47,410 nucleotides of DNA, taken from positions 1-47,410 of the forward strand of contig CANJKV010000012.1 of the NCBI GenBank assembly GCA_947474855.1, in the 5' to 3' direction. The position numbers were made by a program, and so were the translations under genes. This document shows positions 28,094 to 37,600 of this stretch, piece after piece (position 1 is the first letter of the stretch; every line of letters begins with the position of its first letter). Origin of the DNA: Aurantimonadaceae bacterium (GTDB taxonomy: Bacteria > Pseudomonadota > Alphaproteobacteria > Rhizobiales > Rhizobiaceae). The notes under the pieces were generated by a model. The model made no database searches. It saw only the letters and a program-made list of their open reading frames with translations, and was not told where the DNA came from.

Positions 28094-29555
28094 GGGACAG
28101 GATCGCATCGATATCGACGAAGCGTTCGAGGTGTTCGCCGAGGCCATCGAGCGCCGCGTCGATGCCCGCCTCGTAGTCGACGCCGGCCGGCGTGCCGCCC
28201 AGCCGCTCCAGCCAGGCCGCACGCTGCCGATCGTTTGCGAAGAGGCCGTGGACGTAGGTGCCGCAGGCGCGGCCGTCGGCGGAGACCGCGCCCTCGCCCG
28301 CGCCGGCGATGCGCGCGAAGGGCCGCGCCGCGTCAGGCCCGGCGGTGACGCCCATGTGCATCTCGTAGCCCGAGAACGGCGCGTCGTCCGCGACTGTGCG
28401 CCCGGTCACGCTCTCCAGCCGCTTCGAGCCGGACAGCCGCGTCTCGACGTCGAGGAGCCCCAGCCCCGGCGCTGCGCCCGGCGCCCCCTCGATCCCATCG
28501 GGATCGGCGACGGAGCGGCCCATCATCTGGTAGCCGCCGCAGAGGCCCAGCACGTGCCCGCCGCGCCGGCGGTGGGCCGCGATGTCGACGTCCCAGCCCT
28601 CGCGGCGCAGCGCGGCGAGATCGGCCAGCGTCGCTTTCGAGCCCGGCAGCAGGACGAGCGCGGCGTCGCCGGGGATCGGCTCTCCGGCCCGGATTCGAAC
28701 TAGCTCGACGTCCGGCTCGGCCTCCAGCGGGTCGATGTCGTCGAAGTTGGCGATATGCGGCAGGATCGGCACGGCGATGCGCACCCGACCGCCGCTGCGC
28801 GCCTGCGGACCCGCATGGGTCAGCGCCAGCGCGTCCTCCGCCGGCAGGCGCCGCGCATCGGGAAAGTGCGGCACGAGGCCGAGCGCGTGCCAGCCGGTCT
28901 TATCAGTGATCGTCACCATGCCGTCCGCGAACAGCGCGGGGTCACCGCGGAAGCGGTTGACCAGGAAACCGACGATGCGCGCGGCGTCCGCCTCCGGCAG
29001 GACGTGGCGCGTGCCGACGAGGCTGGCAATGACGCCGCCGCGGTCGATGTCGCCGAGGAGGATCACCGGCACGCCTGCTGCCTCGGCGAAGCCCATGTTG
29101 GCGATGTCGTTGGCGCGAAGGTTCACCTCGGACGCGCTGCCCGCGCCCTCGACCAGCACGATGTCCGCCTCCGCGCGCAGCCGGGCGAAGCTGTCGAGCA
29201 CGAAGGGCACGAGCTTGGGCTTCACGCCCTGATACTCCGCCGCCCTTGCCGTGCCCCAGACGCGGCCCTGGACGACGATCTGCGCGCCGGTCTCGCTCTG
29301 GGGCTTCAGAAGCACCGGGTTCATGTGGACGGAGGTCGGCACCCCCGCCGCCCGCGCCTGGAGGCTCTGCGCCCGGCCGATCTCGCCGCCGTCCGCGGTG
29401 ACGGCGGCGTTGTTCGACATGTTCTGCGGCTTGAAGGGACGCACCGAGAAGCCGCGCCGCGTCAGCGCCCGCGCGAGCCCGGCGACGATCAGCGACTTGC
29501 CGACGTCCGAGCCCGTGCCCTGGACCATGATCGCGCGCGCCCGTCGCTCCGCCAT
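28083..29555 (-). CDS. cobQ: Cobyric acid synthase
   Basis: Glutamine-dependent amidotransferase adding four amides to adenosylcobyrinic acid a,c-diamide. 490 residues. Seen: N-terminal ATP-binding domain [20 protein letters not shown] with [12 protein letters not shown] and [14 protein letters not shown], then a class I-like glutaminase domain with Cys339 in [11 protein letters not shown] and His in YVHGLF. It starts 2 bp after the cobO stop and is the last gene of the riboswitch-led leftward operon. Confidence 0.97.
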   Translation of the reverse strand: MAERRARAIMVQGTGSDVGKSLIVAGLARALTRRGFSVRPFKPQNMSNNAAVTADGGEIGRAQSLQARAAGVPTSVHMNPVLLKPQSETGAQIVVQGRVWGTARAAEYQGVKPKLVPFVLDSFARLRAEADIVLVEGAGSASEVNLRANDIANMGFAEAAGVPVILLGDIDRGGVIASLVGTRHVLPEADAARIVGFLVNRFRGDPALFADGMVTITDKTGWHALGLVPHFPDARRLPAEDALALTHAGPQARSGGRVRIAVPILPHIANFDDIDPLEAEPDVELVRIRAGEPIPGDAALVLLPGSKATLADLAALRREGWDVDIAAHRRRGGHVLGLCGGYQMMGRSVADPDGIEGAPGAAPGLGLLDVETRLSGSKRLESVTGRTVADDAPFSGYEMHMGVTAGPDAARPFARIAGAGEGAVSADGRACGTYVHGLFANDRQRAAWLERLGGTPAGVDYEAGIDAALDGLGEHLERFVDIDAILSLSR

Positions 29556-29557
29556 GT

Positions 29558-30175
29558 TTAGAACTCGATGCCTTCCTGCGCCTTCACGCCCGCGGCGAAG
29601 TGGTGCTTCACCGCCTCGAACTCGGTGACGAGGTCGGCCGCCTCGATCAGCTCCGGCTTGGCGTTGCGCCCCGTCGCGACGACGTGCAGCCCCTCGCGCC
29701 GGCCGCGCAGCGTTTCCACCACGTCGGCGAGCGACAGGTAGTCGTAGCGGAGCGCGATGTTGATCTCGTCGAGGACGAGGAGCGCCACCTCCGGGTCCGC
29801 CATCAGCGCTTTCGCCTGGATCCAGGCGGCCTCGGCGGCGGCGACGTCGCGCTTCAGGTCCTGCGTTTCCCAGGTGAAGCCCTCGCCCATGGAGTGCCAG
29901 CGCACCCGGTCGCCGAAGGCCGCGAAGGCGTCGCGCTCGCCGGTGTGCCAGGCGCCCTTCACGAACTGGACGACGCCGACCGTCCGGCCGTAGCCGAGCG
30001 TGCGCAGCGCCAGCCCGAAGGCCGCGGTGGTCTTGCCCTTGCCCTTGCCGGTGTGGACGATGAGGAGGCCCTTCTCCGCGATCGCCTTGGAGGCGACCTC
30101 GGCGTCCTGGACTTCTTTCCGCTTCTTCATCTTCTCGCGGTGGCGTGCGGCCTCCGCCTCGTCGATATTCGTCAT
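29558..30175 (-). CDS. cobO: Cob(I)yrinic acid a,c-diamide adenosyltransferase
   Basis: Transfers the adenosyl group from ATP to the reduced corrin. 205 residues, normal. Seen: basic N-terminal tail ([15 protein letters not shown]), P-loop [44 protein letters not shown] and the C-terminal [13 protein letters not shown]. It lies 7 bp after cobU and 2 bp before cobQ. Confidence 0.97.
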   Translation of the reverse strand: MTNIDEAEAARHREKMKKRKEVQDAEVASKAIAEKGLLIVHTGKGKGKTTAAFGLALRTLGYGRTVGVVQFVKGAWHTGERDAFAAFGDRVRWHSMGEGFTWETQDLKRDVAAAEAAWIQAKALMADPEVALLVLDEINIALRYDYLSLADVVETLRGRREGLHVVATGRNAKPELIEAADLVTEFEAVKHHFAAGVKAQEGIEF

Positions 30176-30182
30176 GCTTCGC

Positions 30183-30689
30183 TCATTTCAGCTTCATCGG
30201 CAGGCCCGCCGCCATGAAGAGGACGCTGCCCGCGATCTGCGCCACCCGCTGGTTCAGCCGCCCCTGCGCGTCGCGGAAGGCGCGGGCCAACGCGTTGTCC
30301 GGCACGATGCCGAGCCCGACCTCGTTGGACACGGCGACCCACGCCCCGCGCGGCGCGGCCAGCCGCTCGCACAGGCGCTCGCTCTCCGCCTCGATGTCGT
30401 GGCCGGCCAGCATGTGGTTCGACAGCCAGAGCGTCAGGCAGTCGATCAGCACGGGCGCACCCGCCGGCGCCGCGTTCAGCGCCGCGCAGAGGTCGAACGG
30501 CGCGTCGACGGTCCGCCAGCGCCCGTCGCGGCGCTCGCGGTGGTGGCGGATGCGCGTCTCCATCTCCGCGTCGAAGGCTTGGCCCGTCGCGAGATAGAGC
30601 CAGGGCGCGGCATGCTCGGCGATCAGCCCTTCCGCGTGGCGGCTCTTGCCCGAGCGCGCCCCGCCGAGGACGAGGGTGAGAGACCCCAC
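30183..30689 (-). CDS. cobU: Bifunctional adenosylcobinamide kinase/guanylyltransferase
   Basis: Phosphorylates adenosylcobinamide and transfers GMP to it (CobP in the aerobic scheme). 168 residues. Seen: P-loop VLGGARSGKSRHAE, IRHHRERRDGRWRTVDAP with the guanylated-His region, LIDCLTLWLSNHM, and VSNEVGLGIVPDNALARAFRDAQ. The start is a GTG at 30689, 2 bp after the cbtA stop and directly before the P-loop strand; no in-frame ATG lies near, and the longer upstream frame is only an overlap with cbtA. Confidence 0.95.
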   Translation of the reverse strand: MGSLTLVLGGARSGKSRHAEGLIAEHAAPWLYLATGQAFDAEMETRIRHHRERRDGRWRTVDAPFDLCAALNAAPAGAPVLIDCLTLWLSNHMLAGHDIEAESERLCERLAAPRGAWVAVSNEVGLGIVPDNALARAFRDAQGRLNQRVAQIAGSVLFMAAGLPMKLK

Positions 30690-30691
30690 GC

Positions 30692-31444
30692 TCAGGCCGC
30701 GCGCCCTTCGAGAGCCGCGGGTGCGACGCCCATGTCGAAGCGCGGGCGCAAGGCTCCGGCCGCCGCGCCGAGCACCAGCCAGAACAGGAGGTTGGTGACG
30801 GTGACGGCCACGACGAAGTCGTGGTGGAGGCCGGCCGGCACGGCCGTCTCGTGGCTCACCGGCTGCGGCGCGCCGACGACGTGCGGCGCGACGAGGAGCG
30901 CGACGCCCGCGAGGCTCGCCAGCGGCGAGCGCGCCAGCGCCAGGAGCCACAGCCCCGCGCCCGTCGCGGCGACGGTGCCGAGCCACCAGACCTGGCGGGC
31001 AAGCAAGTCGGCGGCCGGCATGCCCGGCAGCTCCGGCGGCAGGCCGAGGCCGGGGGCGAGCGTGAAGGCCGCGAAGCCGCCGAGGCCCCAGAGCAGCCCC
31101 TGCCGCCAGGACGCGATGCCACCCGACGCCTCGCTGAGCGTCACGAGCAGCAGCGCGAAGCCGATGCCGGAAACGACGTTGGCCCCCAGCGTGAAGGCGA
31201 AGCGCTCGAAGCCGTCGGCCGGCATCCAACCGTCATGGCTGTGAGCGTCCTCTGTGAGCACGACGTGGTCGTGGGCCGGCGTGCCGGGCTCGTGATGGTG
31301 ATCCGCGACCGGCGCGGCGGATTCGAAGGTCTCCGCCTGGAGGATCAGCGGAACCGTGGTGAAGGTCTGGAGAAGCGCGAGCACCAGGCCGGCGACGAGC
31401 CCCGCCAGCGCCGCGAGGAACACGGCGTTGCGGAAGGTTGTCAT
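30692..31444 (-). CDS. cbtA: CbtA-family cobalt transporter subunit
   Basis: Inner-membrane protein linked to cobalt uptake in cobalamin-regulated operons. 250 residues from ATG at 31444. Seen: first TM (FRNAVFLAALAGLVAGLVLA), a His-rich loop with ADHHHEP, AHDHVVL and AHSHDGW that is a likely metal site, then about five more TM helices, ending with VAVTVTNLLFWLVLGAAAG. It follows cbtB by 14 bp and precedes cobU by 2 bp. The transport mechanism of CbtAB is predicted from regulation and neighbours rather than well proven. Confidence 0.94.
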   Translation of the reverse strand: MTTFRNAVFLAALAGLVAGLVLALLQTFTTVPLILQAETFESAAPVADHHHEPGTPAHDHVVLTEDAHSHDGWMPADGFERFAFTLGANVVSGIGFALLLVTLSEASGGIASWRQGLLWGLGGFAAFTLAPGLGLPPELPGMPAADLLARQVWWLGTVAATGAGLWLLALARSPLASLAGVALLVAPHVVGAPQPVSHETAVPAGLHHDFVVAVTVTNLLFWLVLGAAAGALRPRFDMGVAPAALEGRAA

Positions 31445-31458
31445 GTCGGTCGATCCAC

Positions 31459-31635
31459 TCAGTGGCAGGGGAAGCCGAGCGAATGCCGGTAGTCGTGCGC
31501 GGCGTTGTGCACGGCCTCGACCTGCGACAGGCCGGTGAAGCCGACGATGAAGAAGCCGAGCAGCGCCGCGAGGCCGAGCTGCACGCGGCGGCCGGTCGAG
31601 GAGGTCGACGTATGGGCGACCGTGGTCGTGGTCAT
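31459..31635 (-). CDS. cbtB: CbtB-family cobalt transporter subunit
   Basis: 58 residues with one TM helix (VQLGLAALLGFFIVGFTGLS) and the family's C-terminal metal motif HNAAHDYRHSLGFPCH. The ATG at 31635 has AAGGA about 9 nt upstream; a longer frame to 31707 runs into the riboswitch. First gene of the leftward operon, under direct riboswitch control. A hairpin GCCTTC-GGGTG-GAAGGC at 31666-31650 lies just before the ribosome binding site and may be part of the switch. Confidence 0.95.
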   Translation of the reverse strand: MTTTTVAHTSTSSTGRRVQLGLAALLGFFIVGFTGLSQVEAVHNAAHDYRHSLGFPCH

Positions 31636-31682
31636 GATGGGGTCCTTCCGCCTTCCACCCGAAGGCACGAGAGTTGCGCGTC

Positions 31683-31865
31683 GCCGCCGGCAGGTCTCCT
31701 GGCTCACGGCTCAAGCGCCCTCGCCCGCCTTCCCGGCCCGGAACTGGACCAGTGGCATGGATGGACGAAGGGCTCGCCGCTCACAGTTGCGGGGGCAGCC
31801 GCGGCATCCGGCACGTCTGACGACGAACCGACCGCGTTCCCTCAAGTCTTCCTCGCGGAAGAACC
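31683..31865 (-). promoter_or_regulatory. Cobalamin riboswitch upstream of cbtB
   Basis: Read on the minus strand: AGGGAAC (31842-31836), CCCCGCAACTGTG around 31793-31781, GCCACTG (31756-31750), CGGGAAGGC, and the B12 box GCCAGGAGACCTGCC (31703-31689), in the order of adenosylcobalamin-type aptamers. The expression platform probably masks the cbtB ribosome binding site, because the aptamer is followed within 50 nt by the hairpin at 31666-31650 and no T-run. A TATGCT at about 31880 may be its -10 element. Confidence 0.95.
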
Positions 31866-31925
31866 GACGACGCGGGCGAGCATAGACCATCCCGGCGATT
31901 CCGAAAGCCCCTCGCGAGCCGGCTT

Positions 31926-32696
31926 TCACGCGGGCGGCGTATCGAGTCGGGCACCGAGCGCCGCGGTCAGCTCCAGGAAGCGGCGGCGCACGGCGGGCGC
32001 GTGCGGGTTGGCGCGCTCGATGGCGTCGAAGACGCAGGGCGCGTCGTTGCGCACCATGCTGATCGCCTCGCACAGGAGGTCGAAGCTGCGCGTCGTGATC
32101 CGCTCCGGCAACGGCCCCATCTCCACCAGCACCTTCGCGATGAGGTGCGTCAGCCCCTGCGCCATTGCAGCGTCGCGGTCGTGTGCTTCGGGCGTCGTTG
32201 CCACGACCTCCAACCGCAAGGCGAGGCGCAGGAAGGCCCCGACCCGCCGCAAGGCCCGGCCCCGCACCGGACACAGCGCGATCTTGAGGCCGGCGAGCCC
32301 GCCCCGCGCGCTTTCCGGGCCGAACAGCGGATGCGTCGCGACGACGTCGACATGCGCCGGCAGAAGCTCGTCCATGAGCCGCGCGGGAAGCGTCTTGACC
32401 GAGCCGACATCGAGCACCAGCGCGCCCGGCCGCAGATGCGGCGCGACCGCCCGCAACGCTTCGGCCATCCCGTCGACGGGCAGGGCGAGGACCACGACGT
32501 CGCAGGCCGCCGCCCCTTCCGGCGTCGCGGCCTCGACGCCCGGCGGCAGGGCGGCGTCCGGCGCGAGCGCCGGGTCGAAGACGCGGATCGCGAAGTGACG
32601 TGCCAGATGCCGGGCGGCGAGGCGGCCGAAGGCGCCGAAACCGAACAGGCCGAGGCTGCGAGGCCGCGACGAGCGGCGAACGACGTGAGATGACAT
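31926..32696 (-). CDS. Prephenate/arogenate dehydrogenase-type enzyme
   Basis: NAD(P)-dependent step in tyrosine synthesis. 256 residues. Seen: Rossmann motif LGLFGFGAFGRLAARHL, LPVDGMAEALRAVAP, LDVGSVKTLPARLM, ATHPLFGPESARGGL (the THP-x-FGPES form is typical of arogenate dehydrogenases), and the catalytic-His region EAHDRDAAMAQGLTHLIAKVL. Which substrate is preferred cannot be read safely. The gene stands alone between two back-to-back cobalamin riboswitches and is not itself a cobalamin gene. GGAG lies about 9 nt before the ATG. Confidence 0.85.
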   Translation of the reverse strand: MSSHVVRRSSRPRSLGLFGFGAFGRLAARHLARHFAIRVFDPALAPDAALPPGVEAATPEGAAACDVVVLALPVDGMAEALRAVAPHLRPGALVLDVGSVKTLPARLMDELLPAHVDVVATHPLFGPESARGGLAGLKIALCPVRGRALRRVGAFLRLALRLEVVATTPEAHDRDAAMAQGLTHLIAKVLVEMGPLPERITTRSFDLLCEAISMVRNDAPCVFDAIERANPHAPAVRRRFLELTAALGARLDTPPA

Positions 32697-32802
32697 GAAA
32701 CGAGGCTCCGCGGATAAGCTGCGGCGCCAGACGCTGTTCCTGCCGGGTGTCCCGATCGCTGGCGACGCAGCGGTTGAAGGACACGTGAAAGCACCCCGCC
32801 GC

Positions 32803-32853
32803 TTATGGAAGCGGCGCGTAATAGGTTCCGGCGAGGAAGGGTGCGTTCGTCAT
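32803..32853 (-). CDS. Putative leader peptide with tandem Tyr codons upstream of the dehydrogenase gene
   Basis: A 16-codon frame, MTNAPFLAGTYYAPLP, with GAGG 6 nt before the ATG, ends in TAA inside the loop side of a perfect 8-bp hairpin (CGCCGCTT-CCAT-AAGCGGCG). The AUAAGC..GCGG strand of this hairpin can instead pair with the region just before the dehydrogenase ribosome binding site (32714-32726). Two adjacent Tyr codons before a tyrosine-pathway gene suggest attenuation. No homologue is known to me, so this is a candidate only. Confidence 0.35.
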   Translation of the reverse strand: MTNAPFLAGTYYAPLP

Positions 32854-32901
32854 GCGCCGCCTCTACGTCCGCGCCGCGCTTTCGTCAATCGTGCGCCCGC
32901 G

Positions 32902-32931
32902 TTGACACCGCTCCCCGGCGGCGCCTAGATG
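32902..32931 (+). promoter_or_regulatory. Housekeeping (sigma-70-type) promoter of the rightward cob operon
   Basis: Perfect -35 TTGACA (32902-32907), then TAGATG at 32926-32931 (18-bp spacer; CTAGAT with 17). Transcription would begin near 32938, right before the riboswitch aptamer. Confidence 0.65.
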
Positions 32932-32939
32932 CCGGAACG

Positions 32940-33125
32940 CGACGGTCCTCCCTTTTGCCGGGGAGGCGCAAAAGGGAATGCGGTGGGGGCGAGAAATGCG
33001 TCCGATTCCGCAGCTGTCCCCGCAACTGTGAGCGGCGAGCATCCGGCCGGATGCCACTGGGCCATCCTCGGCCCGGGAAGGCGGCCGGAGGCGTTGACCC
33101 GCGAGCCAGGAGACCTGCCGCCGCG
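32940..33125 (+). promoter_or_regulatory. Cobalamin riboswitch upstream of the DUF1636-cobWN operon
   Basis: AAAGGGAATGCGGTG (32971-32985), CCCCGCAACTGTG (33018-33030), ATGCCACTGG (33051-33060), CCCGGGAAGGCGG, and the B12 box GCCAGGAGACCTGCC (33105-33119) occur in canonical order. After it come a hairpin GCCCGG/CCGGGC (33143-33162) and GAGGAG (33163-33168), the probable ribosome binding site. The segment AGGCGTTGA (33089-33097) of the aptamer is exactly complementary to TCAACGCCT (33171-33179) at the start of the first gene. Control of translation is therefore more likely than termination. Confidence 0.96.
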
Positions 33126-33178
33126 CCGACGAAATCCGACGAGCCCGGCGGGTGGTCCGGGCGAGGAGTCTCAACGCC

Positions 33179-33595
33179 TTGCGTTCATCCGAACGAGTCC
33201 CTCCGCGCGACGACGCGCCATCCGAGCCGCTTTCGGCGCGCATCGTCGTCTGCTCCTCCTGCCGCGAGGCCGACGGTTCCGACGCGCGCCCGCGCCCCGG
33301 CGAGCGCCTCGCGGCCGCCGCCGCAGAGGCCGCGGCCGGCACGGGCGTTCGCGTCTCGGCCGTCGAGTGCCTGGGCAATTGCAGGCGCCGCCTCTCCGCC
33401 GCGGTCCTGTCGCATACGGGATGGTCCTACGTCTTCGGCGACCTGACCGAGGATGCGGGACCCGACCTCGTTCTCGGCGCCCGCCTCCTGTCGGAAGCCG
33501 CGGACGGCATCATGCCCTGGCGCGGCCGCCCCGACTGCTTGAAGCGCGGGCTCGTCGCCCGCACCCCTCCCGCATCCATCCTGGACGAGACATGA
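33179..33595 (+). CDS. DUF1636 metal-binding-type protein
   Basis: 138 residues if the start is the TTG at 33179, which has GAGGAG 10 nt upstream; a GTG at 33152 is in frame but lies inside the post-aptamer hairpin. Seen: IVVCSSCREAD with a CxxC and AVECLGNCRRR with a CxxxC, followed by LSHTGWSYVFGDL, the thioredoxin-like ferredoxin pattern of DUF1636. The four Cys are likely to bind a metal or Fe-S cluster. The family is regularly found with CobW in cobalt-related operons, as here (ATGA overlap with cobW). Its exact job is unknown. Confidence 0.88.
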   Translation: MRSSERVPPRDDAPSEPLSARIVVCSSCREADGSDARPRPGERLAAAAAEAAAGTGVRVSAVECLGNCRRRLSAAVLSHTGWSYVFGDLTEDAGPDLVLGARLLSEAADGIMPWRGRPDCLKRGLVARTPPASILDET

Positions 33596-34644
33596 GCAAG
33601 ACTCCCGTCGATCTTTCGCGCGTGCCCTGCACCGTCGTCACCGGCTTCCTCGGCGCCGGCAAGACGACGCTGATCCGCCACGTCCTGGAGAATGCCGGCG
33701 GGCGCCGCCTCGCCGTCATCGTCAACGAGTTCGGCGACGTCGGCATCGACGGCGAGATCCTGAAAGGATGCGGCGTCGAGAGCTGCCCGGAGGAGAACGT
33801 CGTGGAGCTCGCCAACGGCTGCATCTGCTGCACCGTCGCCGACGACTTCGTGCCCGCGCTCGACGCGATCCTGTCGCGCGAGCCGAAGGTCGAGCACATC
33901 CTGATCGAGACCTCCGGCCTCGCCCTTCCCAAACCCCTCGTCCAGGCCTTCCAGTGGCCGGCGATCAAGGGCCGCGTCACCGTCGACGGCGTCGTCGCGG
34001 TGGTGGACGGGCCGGCGCTTGCCGAGGGGCGCGTCGCGACCGACATGGACGCGCTCGCCGCCCAGCGCGCCGCCGACGACTCGCTCGACCACGACGACCC
34101 CGTCGAGGAAGTCTTCGAGGACCAGGTCGCCTGCGCCGACCTCGTGATCCTGTCGAAGAGCGACCTCCTCGACGAGGACGGCACGACTAGGGCGCGCGAG
34201 CGCGTGAGCGCCCACCTCGCCCGCGCCGTCGGCATCGTGCCGGCCTCGCAGGGCAAGGTGGACGCGGCCGTGCTCCTCGGCCTCGGCGTCGGCACGGAGA
34301 ACGACATCGAGAACCGCCGCACCCATCACGACGACGAGCTCGACCACGAGCACGACGATTTCGACAGCTTCGTCGTGGAGCTGCCGGCCGTCACAGACCC
34401 GGCGGCGCTCTCGGCGCGCGTCGCCAAGGCCGCCGAGGAAGCCGACGTCCTGCGCCTCAAGGGCTTCGCGGCCGTCGAGGGCAAGCCGATGCGCCTGCTC
34501 GTCCAGGCCGTCGGCCCGCGCGTGACGCACGGGTTCGACCGCGCTTGGGTACCGGGTGAGGAAAAGCGCACGCGCCTCGTCGCGATCGGCCTGAAAGGGC
34601 TCGATCGCGAGAAGGTCACGCGGATCCTCCAGGGCGCCGCGTAA
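33592..34644 (+). CDS. cobW: CobW-family GTPase/cobalt chaperone
   Basis: G3E-family P-loop GTPase thought to deliver cobalt to the CobN-type chelatase. 350 residues. Seen: P-loop GFLGAGKTTL (Gly18 to Thr25), metal motif GCICC at 76-80, the LSKSDLLDEDG guanine-binding segment, a His/Asp-rich stretch HHDDELDHEHDDFD, and the C-terminal CobW domain with RLKGFAAVEGKPMRLLVQAVG. The ATG overlaps the DUF1636 stop; cobN begins 6 bp downstream. Confidence 0.96.
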   Translation: MSKTPVDLSRVPCTVVTGFLGAGKTTLIRHVLENAGGRRLAVIVNEFGDVGIDGEILKGCGVESCPEENVVELANGCICCTVADDFVPALDAILSREPKVEHILIETSGLALPKPLVQAFQWPAIKGRVTVDGVVAVVDGPALAEGRVATDMDALAAQRAADDSLDHDDPVEEVFEDQVACADLVILSKSDLLDEDGTTRARERVSAHLARAVGIVPASQGKVDAAVLLGLGVGTENDIENRRTHHDDELDHEHDDFDSFVVELPAVTDPAALSARVAKAAEEADVLRLKGFAAVEGKPMRLLVQAVGPRVTHGFDRAWVPGEEKRTRLVAIGLKGLDREKVTRILQGAA

Positions 34645-34650
34645 GCGCCC

Positions 34651-37600
34651 ATGCACATCCTCGCCACCACCTCCGCCAGCCTGGACGACGGCCCGCAGCC
34701 GGTCGACCTCGCGCAGGCGCCGGCGGACATGGTGGCGCTGTCCTTTTCGCCGAGCGACCTCGCCGGCCTCTCGGCGGCCTGGCGGGCGCAGGGTCGCGAG
34801 CTGCCCTCGCTGCGGCTCGCCAGCCTCGCCGAGCTGCGCCACCCGATGTCGGTGGACCTCTGGATCGACGCCGTCGCGTCCCATGCCCGCGTGATCCTGG
34901 TGCGCATCCTCGGCGGCTACGACTGGTGGCGCTACGGCTGCGACCGGCTGGCGGCGGTGGCCCGCGAGAAGGAGATCGCGCTGGCGCTCCTGCCCGGCGA
35001 GTGCCGCGACGAGGATGCGAGCCTCGACCGGCTCTCGACCCTTCCGAAGGCGGAGCTCTCCGCCCTCCTCGCCTGCTTCCGCGAGGGCGGTCCCGCCAAC
35101 ATGGCGGCGCTGCTGCGCCGCCTCGCGCATCATGCCGGCGCGCCCGGCAGCACCCTGCCCGAGGCCGAGCCGCTGCCTCGCTGCGGCTGCCTCGACGCGA
35201 AGGGGCGCGTCGCCGCGCTCGACGCGATCGCGCCGGGCGCGCGCCCGCTCGTGCCGATCCTCTTCTATCGCTCCGTGCTCCTCGCCAACGACCACGCGCC
35301 GGTGACGGCGCTGGCGGAGGCGCTGGCGCGGCGGGGCCTGCGTGCCCTCCCGGTCTTCGTGCCGAGTCTCAAGGACGCCCCTGCCCGCGCCTTACTAGCC
35401 GACCTGTCGGCCCGCCTGTCGCCCGCGCTGATCGTTTCCACCACCGCCTTTGCCAGCGGCGGCGAGGCGGATGCGGATGCGAACCTTTTCGACGCGCTCG
35501 GCGTGCCGGTCCTCCAGGCCGTCGTCGCCTCGACGAGCCGCGAGGCCTGGGGGGCGAACGCGCGCGGGCTCGGCCCCGCCGACCTCGCCATGCACGTCGT
35601 CCTGCCGGAGCTCGACGGCCGCATCCTCGCCGGCGCCCTGTCCTTCAAGCAGGCCGCGGCGGCCGACGAAGCGCTCGGCTTTGCGGAAACCCGCAACGCG
35701 CCCGAGCCCGACCGCGTCGAGATCGTCGCCGAGCGCGCCGCCCGCCTGCTGCGTCTTCGGACGCTGCCGCCCGGCGAGCGCCGCGTCGCGCTGCTTTTGC
35801 CGGACTATCCCGGCTCGGCCGGCCGCGAAGGCTACGCCGTCGGCCTCGACGTCTGGGCGAGCGCGCTGGCGATCCTCGAAGACCTCCGCATTGATGGCTA
35901 CGATGTCGGCCCCCTGCCGCCGACCTCGCGCGACCTCTTCCAGGCGCTGGAAGCCTCGCGCCAGGGCGTCGACGCGCGCGCCTACGCCGGCTGGTTCGAC
36001 GCCCTAGCACCCGAACCGCGCGAGGCCGTGTTCGGCGCCTGGGGACCGCCGCCGGCCGAGCCGACCGCCTTCCGCGCGCTTCGCTTCGGCAAGGTCACCG
36101 TCACCCTCGCGCCCGATCGCGGGCGCAGCGCCGACCGGCGAGCCGACTATCACGACCCGGCCCTTCCGCCGGCCCACGCGCTCCTCGCCTTCGGCGCCTG
36201 GCTGCAGGAACGCTTCGACGCGGTCGTGCATCTCGGCGCCCACGGCACGCTGGAATGGCTGCCGGGCAAGACGGTGGCGCTGACAGGCGACTGCTTCCCG
36301 GAGATCGTCGCGGGGCCGTTGCCGATCGTCTACCCCTTCATCGTGTCCAATCCCGGCGAGGCCGCGCAGGCCAAGCGCCGCATCGCGGCCGTCACCATCG
36401 GCCACCTGCCGCCGCCGCTCGTTGAAGCCGGGCTCCATCCGGACGATGAGCGGCTGGAGCGGCTCGTCGACGAGTACGCCCAGGCCGACGGCCTCGACCG
36501 CCGCCGCCGCGAGCGCCTCGCCGAGGTGATCGTCAGGACCGCCGCCGAGACGGGCCTCGCCGCCAGGGCCGGCGTCGCGGAGGGCGACGATCCCGACGCC
36601 GCGCTGCTGCGCATCGACGCCTGGCTCTGCGACCTCAAGGACATGGCGATCAAGGACGGCCTCCACGTCTTCGGCCGCAGCGCCGAGGGCGAAGCGGACC
36701 CCGCGCGGCTTGCCAGCGCGGGCACTGAACGGGCCGCCCTCCTCGCGGCGCTCGGCGGCGGACGCGTCGCCGGCGGCCCATCCGGCGCGCCGGCCCGCGG
36801 GCGCACGGACGTTCTGCCGACCGGCCGCAACCTCTTCACCTTCGATCCGCGCCACCTACCGACGCCGACCGCCTGGGAACTCGGCCGCCTCGCCGCCGAC
36901 GAGGTGCTGCGACGCCACCTCCAGGAGGAAGGCGACTGGCCGCGCGCCGTCGTGATCGATCTCTGGGGCTCGGCCAGCCTGCGCACCGGCGGCGAGGAGA
37001 TCGCGCAAGGGTTGGCGCTGATGGGCTGCCGGCCGCGCTGGGACCCGACGACGGGCCGCGCGCAAGCGCTGGAGGTGCTGGCGCCGGCCGAGCTCGGCCG
37101 CCCGCGCGTCGACGTGACGTTCCGCATCTCCGGTCTCTTCCGCGACATGTTCCCCGTCCAGATCGCGCTTCTCGACGCCGCCGCGCAGGCTGTCGCGGCG
37201 CGCGAGGACGCGCCGGGCGACAACCCGCTGGCCGAAGCCGCGCGCGCTGCCGGCCGCGTGCCGCCGCGCATCTTCGGCTCGGCGCCCGGCACCTTCGGCG
37301 CCGGCGTCGAGGACGTGCTCGCCTCGGGCGAGTGGGAGACCCGCGCCGACATCGGCCGCGCCTATCTCGACGGCGCGACCCACGCCTTCGGCGGCCCGGA
37401 GGCCGCGGCCGCCCACGCGCCCGACGCCTTCGGAGCGGTGCTCGGCGAGGCCGACCTCCTGATCCACACCTCGGACGATCCCGGCCGCGACCTCCTCGAA
37501 GGCTCGGCGGACGTTTCCTTCGTCGGCGGCTTCGCGGCGGCGGTGGAGCTGGTCGGCGGCCATGCCGCCATCGTCGCGCTCGACACCACCGACCCGAAGC

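Noticed and set aside
32860-32888. TTGACG-N17-TAGAGG as promoter of the dehydrogenase gene
   Set aside because: The -10 would overlap the leader's ribosome binding site and put the transcript start on the leader ATG; too weak to list as a feature, though a leaderless transcript is possible.
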